Origin: Pachypanchax playfairii
Lineage: Eukaryota > Chordata > Actinopteri > Cyprinodontiformes > Aplocheilidae
Length of the DNA: 64,000 nucleotides
Reading direction: 5' to 3'
Assembly: GCA_006937955.1 (NCBI GenBank)
Contig: SSNP01000122.1
Location: 1,065,806 to 1,129,805 of the forward strand
The notes below the pieces were generated by a model, which was not told the DNA's origin, ran no database searches, and saw only the letters and a list, made by a program, of their open reading frames with translations. Positions 1 to 12,800 of the stretch are shown here, in pieces (position 1 is the stretch's first letter; each line of letters opens with the position of its first letter). The translations under genes were made by a program, and so were the position numbers.

Positions 1-119
1 ATTATCTGCCTTAAAAAAAAAAGAAAAAGGAAGTGCCTTGACCTTGATCAGCAGCTGAATGTTTTCAGTCCTCAGACTGTGAAGTTCACTTTCCATTGAG
101 TTGATCATGTCTCCAGTTA

Positions 120-430
120 AAGGTTGCACAGTGGTGCAGTTAGTAGAGCTGTTGCCTTGCAGCAAGAAGGTCCTGGGTTCAAATTCAGGCTGGGGCCTTG
201 CTGCATGGAGTTTGCATGTTCTCCCCGTGTATTTGTGTGTGGGTTTTCTGGGGACTCTGGTTTCCTCCCACAACCCAAAAACATGCAAGAGGTTAATTGG
301 TGACTCTAAATTGTCCCTAGGTTGTTTGTCTGTGTGTGGCCCTTTGATGGACTTGCAACCTGTCCAGGGTGTCTCCTGCCTCTTGCCCAAAGACCGCTGG
401 AAGAAGCAGGTTCAGAAAATGGATCTTCAG
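120..430 (+). repeat. tRNA-derived SINE (DANA/mermaid-like)
   Basis: The 5' part looks like a pol III promoter, with an A-box-like stretch near 130-150 and a B box (GGTTCAAATTC) near 177-187. The body has the fish SINE signature: GAGTTTGCATGTTCTCCCC near 208, a TTAATTGGTGACTCTAAATTG stretch, then CCTGTCCAGGGTGT near 359. A second copy lies on the minus strand at 50582-50932 and a remnant at 43118-43260. It is a retroposon, not a functional tRNA gene. The name DANA/mermaid-like is from memory of the family. Confidence 0.75.
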
Positions 431-540
431 TTAAGTCAGTTTGAGTTTCTGCACAACACATAATCACTGAAGTTAAAATCAGGAGCAGGACCTTCCATTT
501 CTTCAAAGGAAGTTGATGCCTCTGGTAACATCGTCTTTTA

Positions 541-1256
541 GGCCCTTTGCTGACAACATTGGAACTGTTTGACTGGAGAACTCGGGTGCGGTAGGGCCGA
601 GATCCAAAAGTGGCTATTGGCTTGTCATTTTGTGAGAACCGGCATTTGCCATTCACAGATCGGCAACTTCAGTTCACAGAACGGCAAATACTGTTTTATA
701 AATGGCCAGTGGCCACTTGCAATTTATGTTTTATAATTGTTTTTCCATTTCTTCAGTGGCCAAATTACTCCTCAACGGTAAATTTATTCATAAACAAGCC
801 ATGTAGTAACCCATAGTTTATTAAACAAGTATATTTGTACTTTTATTCACATTTTTTCACAGTTTTAATAGAACATGTTGGTTTTTATATTAAATTGCAG
901 ATGCGTGGCTGCAGGTTCAGTTCGTAACATGCTAGAGCTAAATAATGCTTTTACAATAACAAAAATTATTCTTTAATAAAATGAAAAACCCAGGTCTAAA
1001 ACCACCTACCAATGTTTACAGATCATATAGAATCCTGTCCATAAGATCAAAATTATTTTGCCCAAATATTATTATTAAAACGGAAATAAAAGGAAATTAC
1101 CAGTGGCCACTGGCCATTTATAAAACAGCATTTGCTGATCTGTGAATGGCAAATGCCGGTTCTCACAAAAACACAAGCCAATAGTCACTTTTGGATCTCG
1201 GCCACTCTCCTCAGGTGGCTCCACAACAGGCAGCTTATTGACAGAAAGGGCCCAAT
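541..1256. repeat. Foldback element with long inverted arms
   Basis: The left arm (about 541-745) and the reverse complement of the right arm (about 1087-1256) match closely over the inner 120 bp, for example CCGAGATCCAAAAGTG and GAGAACCGGCATTTGCCA on both sides. The outer 50 bp match more loosely. The left arm carries a roughly 21-bp in-frame extra segment that looks like a local duplication. The loop (746-1086) is AT-rich. Both arms translate into related peptides containing FCENRHLPFTD and FYKWPVAT. It may be a foldback DNA transposon or two inverted copies of an unknown repeat; no family was recognised. Confidence 0.6.
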
Positions 1257-1557
1257 CAGAATTTTCTCTGTTCAGCAAGTCCGCTTTCTGTCCTGGAAAA
1301 GAGCTTCAAAACATGGTCATAATAATTAAAACAAAATAAATTGTTAACAAGGTATATAAAGATAAATGTAGCCTAGCAATGCAATACAAGTACATCAATG
1401 TTAAATGACATCAATCAGACAGGAATGAACATTAACTCACAATCTGAAATTATCTACTTCAATGGGTTTGATCATTTAGGTTTATGGCTTACAGTGTCAG
1501 GCTGCTGTAGCACCTGCCTAAATTACTGATGAGTACTGATGGCACAAATGACACCTA

Positions 1558-3159
1558 CAGTGGGGCAAAAAAGTATTTAGTCAGCCACCAATTGTGTAAG
1601 TTCTCCCACTTAAAAAGATCAGAGAGGCCTGTAATTTTCATCATAGGTATACCTCAACTATGAGAGACAAAATGAGGAAAAAAAATCCAGAAAATCACAT
1701 TGTCTGATTTTTAAAGAATTTATTTGCAAATTATGGTGGAAAATAAGTATTTGGTCAATAACAAAAGTTAATCTCAATACTTTGTTATATAGCCTTTGTT
1801 GGCAATGACAGAGGTCAAACGTTTTCTGTAAGTCTTCACAAGGTTTTCACACACCGTTGCTGGTATTTTGGCCCATTCCTCCATGCAGATCTCCTCTAGA
1901 GCAGTGATGTTTTGGGGCTGACACTGGGCAACACGGACTTTCAACTCCCTCCAGAGATTTTCTATGGGGTTGAGATCTGGAGACTGACTAGGCCACTCCA
2001 GGACCTTGAAATGCTTCTTACGAAGCCACTCCTTCGTTGCCCGGGCGGTGTGTTTGGGATCATTGTCATGCTGAAAGACCCAGCCACGCCTCATTTTCAA
2101 TGCCCTTGCTGATGGAAGGAGGTTTTCACTCAAAATCTTACGATACATGGCCCCATTCATTCTTTCCTTTACACGGATCAGTCGTCCTGGTCCCCTTGCA
2201 GAAAAACAGCCCCAAAGCATGATGTTTCCACCCCCATGCTTTACAGTAGGTATGGTGTTCTTTGGATCCAACTCAGCATTCTTTCCCCTCCAAACACGAC
2301 AAGTTGAGTTTCTACCAAAAAGTTCTATTTTGGTTTCATCTGACCATATGATGTTCTCCCAATCCTCTTCTGGATCATCCAAATGCTCTCTAGCAAACCG
2401 CAGACGGGCCTGGACGTGTCCTGGCTTCAGCAGGGGGACACGTCTGGCACTGCAGGATTTGAGTCCCTGGCGGCGTAGTGTGTTACTGATGGTAGCCTTT
2501 GTTACTTTGGTCCCAGCTCTCTGCAGGTCATTCACTAGGTCCCTCCGTGTGGTTCTGGGATTTTTGCTCACCGTTCTTGTGATCATTTTGACCCCACGGG
2601 GTGAGATCTTGCGTGGAGCCCCAGATCGAGGGAGATTATCAGTGGTCTTGTATGTCTTCCATTTTCTAATAATTGCTCCCACAGTTGATTTCTTCACACC
2701 AAGCTGCTTACCTATTGCAGATTCAGTCTTCCCAGCCTGGTGAAGGTCTACAATTTTGTTTCTGGTGTCCTTTGACAGCTCTTTGGTCTTGGCCATAGTG
2801 GAGTTTGGAGCGTGACTGTTTGAGGTTGTGGACAGGTGTCTTTTATACTGATAACGACTTCACACAGGTGCCATTAATACAGGTAACGAGTGGAGGACTG
2901 AGGAGCCTCTTAAAGAAGTTACAGGTCTGTGAAAGCCAGAAATCTTACTTGTTTGTAGGTGACCAAATACTTATTTTCCACCATAATTTGCAAATAAATT
3001 CTTTAAAAATCAGACAATGTGATTTTCTGGATTTTTTTCCCTCATTTTGTCTCTCATAGTTGAGGTATACCTATGATGAAAATTACAGGCCTCTCTGATC
3101 TTTTTAAGTGGGAGAACTTACACAATTGGTGGCTGACTAAATACTTTTTTGCCCCACTG
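1558..3159 (-). mobile_element. Complete Tc1-like transposon (family A, copy 1)
   Basis: The 1,602-bp element has TA on both sides (1556-1557 and 3160-3161), the usual Tc1 target duplication. Its terminal inverted repeats are about 200 bp each (1558-1757 and 2960-3159), beginning CAGTGGGGCAAAAAAG. Each holds two direct repeats: an outer AAGTATTTAGTCA (1571-1583) and an inner AAGTATTTGGTCA (1745-1757), the IR/DR layout known from Sleeping Beauty-type elements. A single uninterrupted transposase ORF lies between. Copies at 55980-57581 and 60292-61888 have the same structure. Confidence 0.95.
1774..2796 (-). CDS. Tc1-like DD34E transposase, intact
   Basis: This is a 340-residue cut-and-paste transposase, the usual Tc1 length, with no stop or frameshift. 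The N-terminal half (about 1-120) is the bipartite paired-like DNA-binding region: a first helix-turn-helix, the GRPR-like linker GAPR at 59-62, then a second HTH. The catalytic triad is D153 (in WSDETKIELF), D244 (in FQHDNDPKHT) and E279 (in SPDLNPIENLW), giving exactly DD34E spacing. A glycine-rich loop (GGGNIMLWGCFSARGPG) lies at 188-204. It ends in the typical RLTSVIANKG segment. It is encoded inside its own element on the minus strand. Compared with the copy at 56196-57218 it differs at about five residues. Activity is plausible but unproven. Confidence 0.95.
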   Translation of the reverse strand: MAKTKELSKDTRNKIVDLHQAGKTESAIGKQLGVKKSTVGAIIRKWKTYKTTDNLPRSGAPRKISPRGVKMITRTVSKNPRTTRRDLVNDLQRAGTKVTKATISNTLRRQGLKSCSARRVPLLKPGHVQARLRFAREHLDDPEEDWENIIWSDETKIELFGRNSTCRVWRGKNAELDPKNTIPTVKHGGGNIMLWGCFSARGPGRLIRVKERMNGAMYRKILSENLLPSARALKMRRGWVFQHDNDPKHTARATKEWLRKKHFKVLEWPSQSPDLNPIENLWRELKVRVAQCQPQNITALEEICMEEWAKIPATVCENLVKTYRKRLTSVIANKGYITKY

Positions 3160-3194
3160 TACTAAATTTTGTACGTCACACAATTGGTATACTG

Positions 3195-3330
3195 ACAGCC
3201 ATAGATCCAAAATAAGCTTAAGTATCTAAGGGGTCTTGAGTAATTAACTGTAGTGTGAAGTGCTTTGGGGGTCCTAGGACCTGCGTAAAGCACTATACAA
3301 GTACACAACATTTACCATTATTATTATAAT
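3195..3330 (+). repeat. Dispersed fish repeat tail
   Basis: The segment contains AAGTGCTTTGGGGGTCC, AAAGCACTATACAAGT and ACATTTACCATT followed by an ATT-rich tail. This resembles the 3' part of the repeat found inverted at 37325-37560 and in part at 39775-39925. It is a short retroposon tail of uncertain family. Confidence 0.5.
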
Positions 3331-6058
3331 AATAAAATAAAAATGTTACAAGACATGAAGTCATAACTTTGACTCAAAAGTGTGACTGTCTCTCAGAGGT
3401 CAACTAAGTGAACATCAGTGATTACAGAAATGATCTACAATTGATGAAAGAAAATTTGAATATTCTTTTTAATTCAGTTTGAGATGAAGTGGATGGAACA
3501 GATTCAAATGTTTTGTTTTTCCTGGACAGATCCTGGTTTAGGTTGAAGAACCGCTGATCCTCTGTAAAATTTTTTATTTCTTCACCCTGGTTCTTTACAA
3601 CTTGAATCTGTAGAACTGCAAATGGCGATCACTACTCTGCTTGTTGGTACAGCCTACCACTTGACAATATTTGACCATGACTTTACGTCTATGAATCACG
3701 CAATTAAGCAAAAAGATTTAAATAAATGTGAAACTCGTTAGGAATTCCTATATTGTAACAATGATGTTTCCTCGTCAAGGCCAACTTCAGGGCTAGTGAC
3801 ATCACGTGAAAATGCTCTATAATTTAGTTATACTCAGACATCAAGAAATGTTTAAACACAATCATACATTAAAAAATCAAACATGTTTTCTGTTGTATTA
3901 CCTCAGTGTATTGCTGTAATACAAACTACATTCCCATTTTTGGTTATAATCTATTTTATTAATCAGCTCTGAAATTGGAACTTCTCCCTTTGAGTGTGCT
4001 AAGTATTGTGGAGTGGATGCTGCTTTTATGAAATACAGAGAAACTATAATATATCTTGATTGTGATTATGAGCTAATAAATTTAAAACACTTAATCCCTG
4101 ATTTGAGCCAGTGTTTGAATTTCTGCTGTCATGAAATCCAAAGTTACAGATGTGAAGGATCAGGTCTAACAATGAAGCAACATTCAGCCCAGAAGCCCCA
4201 CTGGCTCATGATTTGTCTGTGCCAAGAAGGGGGAAGAAATGGCATCCGATTTTACAAGTGACTTCTGCCAAAATGCAACCACTGTTATGGTAATTTACTT
4301 ATTTAAAACAAGACAATATCATTTAAAAACATTTATTCAAGAGATCAAATCATCTTATTCAACCAAAATCTGAACTATCACTTTGCAAACAAAAATGCAA
4401 CTGAAACACTTGGCTAAGGAGGGACAAAAAATTTATGATTTTGGTCGCTATTAAACACTCGCTAGTTATTTCAGACAAGTAAAGCTCCGTAGAGTTGAAT
4501 TATGTGACAACCTTCCAAATTTTAGTCTCCGATAATCTAAAAAATAAAAACAGACAAAGCTCAATCATATTCAAGAACTGTATACAGTGTGTCTTTGAGA
4601 TCACAATTAATTTTTGTGTGACAAGCAAGTGCACTTAAAGGGAAAGTTTTAAAAAATAAATATATCTTCAAATGGTGTTTTTTAAAGCACAGTACTTTTG
4701 AGCAGTCAGTGTCTTGCTTGCAGCTGACAGGTGTTGGTGTGACAGGAAGGTGGGATTCCTGAGATTAACCAACCAGTAAATAGGTTTGTAAAGTTTCCTT
4801 CACATCTAAAGTAACTCAAATTGTTTTGATGACAGTACAAATGATCAGTAATGTGAATTATGTGAATCATTTAACATGACATTCAAAAGAAAAAAAAAAA
4901 ATCCAACAACCCCACAACAAACTAGCCCTTTTAGATTAAAAACTAAAACCTGTTCCTTTAATTAAATTTCAGCAAAAACAATGAGAAAATCAGACATGTA
5001 AAATATAAAACCGAAAAACAGTTCAAAGTATTTAAACACAAGCTGTGTTTTTAAGAAATTATCCATCCCAATCAGCTGACCACAAAAACAGCAGTATACC
5101 CATTAATAAAGATGGCAATTTCTGATTAATAGACTCTATAATTACTTCAAATATAAAGAACATTCTAACACAAAACTGTGATTGTATTTTTTTTGGTTTA
5201 AATCCCAACAACTATTTATTGACGACAAATTAATTTTTTTTTTAAATGTAATCAAATCTGGACATTAACTGAGATCCGAGGAATGAGGGTAATTAGTATG
5301 AATTAATCTGCCTTAATAAATCTGTAGATCATCTTCTCCCAAAGCAACCAAAACATTCTCCAAATAAAATAAGGCCTTTCTGTTTTAATCATTAATATTC
5401 TGTTTATCATCAGGACAAGAGAGAACTTGCAGCATTTTTAAAGCCTAAATAAATAACAAAACACACCTTTCAGCATCCTAAACTTCACTGTAAACACCAT
5501 AGAAAATTTTATCTTTCCATTTTGAAATAGAATGCTGTCCTCGACAGTTTCACAATACAAATAAGAACTTCAAAAACCTTAGAAACCAAATAAATACAAT
5601 CTTTAATCTCCTAATTCTACTGAAAAATTTAAAATATAAAAGGAAACATTCCCAGCAAACTTCTTTCTAGATCTCTATCCAGTAACTGTCACACTCTGCA
5701 ATAAATGTCATGTTTAATTATTTCTTAACAGGCAAAAAAAGACAGGCTGATACCGTCACCAGCAGCTCCACTGATCCCTTGAAGCCCAGAAGTCTTGCTC
5801 TTCTTTAATAAGCAAAGAATGTCCAGTGTGTGAACTACAATTTCAATCTCAACATTTACATATATCCTTTCAATATTCATTTGTGTTTTGAGTGTCATTT
5901 GTTTTTGCATCTTTTGACAATTTATGCTTACAACAGCGGTGAATCCACACATACACAAAGAAACACACTTTTACAAAAAAAACCAAACCAGAGTCATTCA
6001 AGTTCAATAATATAACAAAAAGCCCACAAGCACAAGTCTAAGTGAGAAATAAAGAGCA
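3331..6058. other. AT-rich non-coding; probable nfe2l3 3' UTR in its right part
   Basis: No coding region or recognised repeat is seen. The stretch follows the nfe2l3 stop codon on the minus strand, so the 3' UTR must extend into it. Minus-strand AATAAA signals are readable at 5215-5220 and 4332-4337 (TTTATT on the plus strand). Either could mark the polyadenylation site; transcript data would decide. Confidence 0.35.
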
Positions 6059-6828
6059 TTACTGCTTTTTTCCCTTCTTTCTTTTGCCTGTTTTGTTGCC
6101 TGCTGATGTGGAGACAGCAGGACGTCTTATGGGCTGAACTACAATCCTCCCATTAGCCCCGCCCTGCAGGGTAAATCTCTCTGGGCTCAGGGGCTGCCCT
6201 GAACTGTCCCTCAGCCGAGACAAGACGTCCCTGGTCAGCTGTTTTATCTGGTGGCCCACAGCACCCATTGTCTTAGCTGTAAGCTGTTTCTCTCTCAGCA
6301 GTCTGTCCCTCTGAGCTTGCAGCATTTCCACCTCCTCCTGGAGTCCCGTGATGGCATCCAGTTTACGCTTGCGGCAGTTTTGCGCTGCCAGTTTGTTCTT
6401 TCCGCGCCGGCGGATGTCCCTCAGTAGAGTCACCTGTTCAGAGGAGAAGCCGTGACTCTCGAGAACATCCATGAACTCTTCCACAGGCATGTTGACGATC
6501 TGCCTGACAGAGAATGGGATGCACATGGCACGGGCCCGCAGCTCATCACGACTCAGCTCTTGTTCTTCCAACTGTGAACCATCATCATCGCCAAAAGGTT
6601 CCTCTGTTTTGCAGGGCAGCTTTAAACATGCCTTGTTGAGAAAAGCAGGAGATGAGTAGCTGTGGTCATGCCACACACTCTCACTCAGATCCACAGGTGG
6701 CCATGTTGTGGTAACGTCCAGGATGCCCTTTGAGGGTAAAGAATCCACCTCGCTGCTGTAGCCGGTGGCCCCACCTTCATCCTCACAGTACGAACTAGAT
6801 GATGATGATGACGACATCTCGGATGAGC
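6059..6828 (-). CDS. nfe2l3: nfe2l3 terminal coding exon (CNC-bZIP)
   Basis: 770 bp, acceptor CAAACTTTCAG, ending in TAA at 6059-6061. It begins with a serine run, then encodes the CNC domain (SRDELRARAMCIPFS), the basic DNA-contact region (RRGKNKLAAQNCRKRK), the leucine zipper and a lysine/arginine-rich C-terminus ending KTGKRKKGKKQ. This is the most diagnostic part of the gene. Confidence 0.96.
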
Positions 6829-9800
6829 CTGAAAGTTTGAGAGAAAAATGGTTGTTAGTATTTACAACAAACATGTTAATAGCGTCATAATAATACAGAA
6901 GATTTAATGATGATCTGAGCTAACCTGGAGACACTGGACCTCCATAGCTGCTCTCCAATGACAACCCAGAGTCTGAATCCAAGTCCTCAAAGCCCTGTGA
7001 GTCTACATGTTCCAGACAGCTCATCAGCTGATCGTCAATTGCATCCAAGCCTTCCAAACCTAGCTGATTGATCTGATCAAAAACTGCCTCATCTAGACAG
7101 CCACCCAAAGTACTCTGTGATGTCACATCCCCAGTTAAATTACACATTGATGCAAAAGGAAGTGCCGCAAGGCCCACAGCCATCCCTGGTGATGCATCAG
7201 ACAGTGTGGAGTCTGTGGATTCCAGTCGCAGGAGGGTTCTTCCTTGCTGAGTGTCGGCCCTAGACTCGGCTCTTCCAGACCCCTCACCGGTTATCATAGC
7301 ATCATGCAAACTGACATCCTGGCTGATGGCACTGGTGAAGTCACTGTTGAGTTCTGACAGATGTTCACTAACAAGAGAGTCCAGCTCCTACACACAAAAC
7401 ATAAAGATCATTTTAAATAAAATGTAATCTTCATAACTTTGAATTAGTCAGAGGTTTTTAAGCTTGTTCATCTTATTGTTATTTTACAGTGCATCCAGAA
7501 AGTATTAACAGCAAATCACTTTTTCCATTTTTTGTTATGTTACAGCCTCATTCCTAACTGGATTAAATTAAAATCAAATCAATCAAAAATACTTTATTAA
7601 TCCCCGAAGGGAAATTCAATTCCTTACTTTCCTTAGAATTCTACACACAACATCCCATAATTGTGATGTGAAAAAAATGTACTTGACATTTTGGCAAATT
7701 TATTAAAAGTAAAAAAACAGAGAAATCACATTACACAAGTATTTACAGCCTTTGCCATGAAGCTCAAAATCAGAATCAGTATAAATTTTATTGCCAAGTA
7801 GTATTTGCATAGTATGAGGAATTTGTCTTGGGTGAAGGAGTGCAGACAATAAATCAAGTAAAAATAACAATAACAAATATAAACATAAAAACCAACTAAC
7901 ACTAACAATATTTTAGGGCGATATATGGAGCTTTTTAAAAAATTGTAAATTTTAATTTAATTTTTAAAATTTTCATAAACAATATTGAAAAATTAAAAAT
8001 AATTTTTATCGAGATGGCTTGTTTTAAGTTTAAATTACAGCGGCAGAGTTGCTGTTTTCCTTGTTTCCTCCTTCCCTGTCTGTCTCGCACTTGGCTCCGC
8101 CTCCGCGGTGCAGCTGAGCAACCTGCCTGCTTGTGCCCAACAGCTGAGACTTCCTCAAACACACACATGCGTGTCCTGTTCCTCGTGACAGCCTCACATC
8201 ATGGCCACAGACAAACGGTGGAAAAACTCAACACAGAACTGAGTGGTAAAATGAAAATAATGGCTCGATGATTTGGAGGTGGTTTGGATTGAACAGCAGA
8301 AACGTGTATTCTGCAGAGTGAGCCGAACGTCCCGATCAAGAGTGCACATGTAACGTCTTCCAGCACAAACAACAGCAGCATAATGGAGCGTTCACACCGG
8401 CCCAACCATCAACTTCATAAGCGGCAAGTTTACATGTAAAGTCTATGGTGGACGGGCGTCAGACAGACGTCAACGGCTCTGCGTCGCTTTGTGAGCGTTA
8501 TGAGCGGCAACCTTTCAAGCTTTTCTAGCGTTTCAGTGTTGAAAGTTTTTGACGCTTGAAACGCTTAAAAAGCTCAAAACGCAGAAAGTTCAGCTAGCTG
8601 AACTTTTGACGTTCATAACGCTCTTGAAGCGGCATGTCAACCAATCAGAGCGTCTCATCGTAGTGACGTACCTGAATGAAGCAGGAAGTCATCAAACAGG
8701 GTGCGGGACAGACGGAAGTAGCACTTGAAGCAAACCTCATCCATATGTAGCTCCTGGAGCAAATGGTTTAACTCCTCAAACTCAAAACACATCTGAAGAA
8801 TGGGGTGTATCCACAAACGGAGTAAATAAAGCCCAGCCACTCTCTCTATATGATCCGCCATAGTTCCAAACATCCGATAACAAAGGAAGCCCCGCCTTCG
8901 CGCTCTTTTTAACGGTCCAGCATTACGAGCTTTAACGCCTATGCGCTATGACTGGCAGGCGTTATGAGCTTCAAATTTCAAACGTCAAACTTGGAACGTT
9001 ATGAGCGTTGCTTGACGTTAACAAAGTGGCCGGTGTGAACGCACCTTTAAGCTGCAGTGTGTTAAACTGCGGGTCGTAACTCAGACAGTAAAATCTCCTC
9101 AGCCTTCCACCCTGAAACAGGCAGAACTTTCTGACCCGTTCGGTCCCATATGAGCAGAAAAGCACGAAAGCCGACACACGCCAACACACGGTTTTCATGA
9201 CAACTGTCCAGCTTCAAACAGCTAGTTAAATATACACGCTACCAAGCTGAAATTATTTTGCATGAAAATTTTGACAAAAAATGTGTGCAGATGTGAGAGA
9301 AAGTTTCTCTGCTCATTTGTTGAAATTACTTTACTCTGACCACCGACATGTAGATCAACAGGACAGTTCTTTCATCAGCTCATATTTGCACAAAAACATT
9401 TGAACAGCGCTACAAACAAGAGGATGAGCCTTTAGTGGAGACAAAACTTTATAGTATGTCCTGAAGAACGTACTGATTTTGTTTTGGTCACAGAAAATTA
9501 TTTTTCATTCTTTTTCTTTCAGGAAAGTTTCATTTAATTTACAGCTATTTCAATTTTAGCAAACTGTTTTAATGCACATGAGCTGTTGCTAGTTTGTAAA
9601 AGTGGATTTAGCACTCAAGGCTGTGAATTAGAATTGTCTCTTTGGTTACTTGATGAAAAAAAAAATTATATAGATACATATCGTATATCGAGATTCAGAT
9701 GAAAAATATCGAGATATAAATTTTGGTTCATATCGCCCAGCCCTACAATATTTACTTGTCCAAGCCTTTGTGCAATAATATTCCAAGTGGTGCATTTACT

Positions 9801-12800
9801 ATTAAATTTTAGGGTGCAAGTTAGTCCATGATAAGGGCGAGGGAGTGGGAGGGTGGAGATGGCATGAGATTGTGACATGAATGGACTTCTGCTGGCCCTT
9901 GTTCAATAGGCCAGTAGCAGAGGGGAAGAAATTGTTCCAGTGGTGGGAGGTCCTGGAGTCTCATTTATAAACGTTGCGTACGAACAAAATGGGGCCTGAA
10001 AGTAGCGTACGCCATTTTCAAAGCAAAAGTTGTGATTCTATAAAAAACGAACTTGACAGTGCAGTTGGTGAAGTGGTGAACTGCAGTCAGACTGCATAAT
10101 ACTCCTCTCACACATGTCATTTCACCTCACACCAAACATTAATTATAGATTCGTGTCATTATAAACATTCAGAACAGCAATAATATCTATATTGCAGCTT
10201 GTAGTGAGCTGTAGATCTCCTAAAAACATTTTTCAACACTAAGAGAAACACATAAAATGAATCTCCTCCTCCTCGACAGGAAGACTCGGGGAACAATTGG
10301 GTCTGAGGGTGTAATGCAGCGTTTGAGATGACAACGACAACGTTCATTTAATATTTTTTACTGTATCATTTAAGGCCCCAAAAGCTGTCATCATGTCGCA
10401 AAACACTATTTCTTTTAATTCATTGGTCACGGAATTAATAGCGCTGATGGAGTCTCTCTGTGTCTGTATCACAGCTTCAGTCAGAACCTGACCACTGCTG
10501 GATGCGCCGCGGTCACCGGCAGGGCTGGTGCTTTGGACAGTCTAACAACCTCATCCTCGCCTATGTGCAAATGCTGAAAAGACACGGCATATTAGTCTGT
10601 CTCCTTAAAACATGCTAACATTTGTTAACGTAGCCACGTATTACAAAAGGTGTTTTACTGGGTTTATTTGTTGTTTCTGTCAGGTCAGTGTCGACCTCCT
10701 TCTCTAACAAAAGACCATAAACCGTCCTGTCAGCTGCACTGTAGACGCTGCCACTCGTAGTTTTTTCTTTTATTTGTGACATCGCTGCTGTTTCCACCAA
10801 ATAAAATGTCTCTCCTAGCCTCCACTTCACCCACTAACACTTAAACTTCACAGAGATGGAAATTAACCTTCTTGTTTTTTTGTTTAGTTGCGCTATATCT
10901 CATGTTCTTCATATGCAATATTCATGTACTGCTTTGCATTGACCTTATATGGCCTGGTTTGGGCGTGTTCAGGGCGGGACATGAGCCAAATTCACGTATG
11001 CAAGCTTCCAGGAAGAGTGTGATTTATGAAGGGGAAATTGCTTACAACTGTGGTCTTATAAATCGGAAATTTTTTTGGTGTACGCAAACTTTTTGTTTTG
11101 GTCGTACGTACACTTTTAGTAGAGTTTCTACGCAATGTTTTATAAATGAGACCCCTAGTCCTGATGGACCAAATTTTTCTTCCAGAAGGGAGAGTCTGAA
11201 AGATTTTATGTCCAGGATGAGAAGAATCAGCCACAATCTTTCCAGCACACTTCAGAGCCCTGAAGGTGTCCAGGTCCTGGAGGGAAGGAAGGTTACAGCC
11301 AATCACCTTCTCAGCAGAGCAGATGATATGCTGCAGTTGGTCCTTGTTCTTGGATGAAGCTGCAGTAAACCAGATGGTAATGGAGGAGGTGAAGATGGAC
11401 TCAATGATGGAGGTGTAGAAATGCACCACGCATTGATATTGGGAGGTTGAACTTCCTCAGCTGACTCAGAAAGTACATCTTCTGGTGTGCTTTTTTGATG
11501 AAGGAGCTGATGTACATCTCTTGAGGTCCTGAAGATGATGGTACCCAAGAAGCAGAAGGACTCCCCTGTGTCCACTGGGGACTCTCTAAGGGTGATGGGG
11601 GCAGGGGGTGAGTCCTTCTTAAAGTCCACAATCATCTCTACTGTCTTAGCTGCAGGTTGGTGATCTCGCACTGTGGCACCAGACGGTCAATCTCACACCT
11701 GTAGGTGGACTCATCATCCTCATGGTGCGTTCACACTGGCCGCTTTGTAAACGTCAAGCAATGTTCACAACGCTTCAAGTTTGAAGCTTGAAAGCTGAAG
11801 CTTGTAATGCCTGACAGTTAAAAAGAGCGCGTAGGTGGGGCTTCCTTTGTTATCGGATGTTCTGAGCTATGGCGGATCATATAGAGAGAGTGGCTTGGCT
11901 TTATTTACTCCGTTTGTGGATACACCCCATTCTTCAGATGTGTTCTGAGTTTGAGGAGTTAAACCATTTGCTCCAAGAGCTACATATGGATGTGTTTCGC
12001 TTCCAGCGCTACTTCCATCTGTCCCGCGCCCTGTTTGATGACTTCCTGCTTCATTTAGGTTATGTGCAGCGACGTCACTATGATGAAACGCTCTGATTGG
12101 TTGACATGCCGCTTCAAGAGCGTCAAAAGTTCAGCTATTTGAACTTCTGCATTGCTCGCGTTTCAAGCTTCAACGCCTGAAACGCTTGAAAAGCTTTCAA
12201 AGTTGACGCTGCTAACGCTCACAAAGCGACGCAGAGACATCTAAACTTGACGCTTCTGACATTGACAGTTGGGCCGGTGTGAACGCACCATCAGAGATGA
12301 GACCGATAAGGGTGGTGTCATCTACAAACTTCAGGAGCTTGACAGACTGATTACTGGAGGTGCAGCTGTTGGTGTACAGGAAGCAAAGGCGAAAGAACGC
12401 AGCCTTGAAGAGATCCAGTGTTTATGGTCTGAAACCAGTTTTCCCAGCCTCCTGTGCTGCTTCCTGTTGGTCAGGAAGTCTGTGATCCACTCACAGGTGG
12501 AGTTGGGCACATGCAGCCGGGAGAGCTTGCTTCTGTAGAAGATCTAGGATGATTGTGTTGAATGCAGAGCTGAAGTCCACAAACAGGATCCCTGTGTAAG
12601 ACCCCGGGAGTCCAGATATTGAAGGATATGATGCAAGGCTATGTTTACTGCATCGTCTACAGACCTGTTTGCTCTGTAGACGAACTGCAGGGGGTCCAGA
12701 TGAGGGTCCGTGATGTTTTTCAGGTGGGTTAGCACAAGGTGTTCAAAGGTCTTCATGACCACAGAGGACAAAGCGTCAGGCCTGTAGTCATAAAGACATA

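Noticed and set aside
125..190. Possible tRNA gene from A- and B-box-like motifs
   Set aside because: The boxes belong to a tRNA-derived SINE; no cloverleaf with a paired acceptor stem can be drawn, and the repeat body continues downstream.
2147..2743. Long plus-strand ORF opposite the Tc1 transposase (also at 56569-57165)
   Set aside because: Antisense shadow of the real transposase frame; recurs only because the element recurs.
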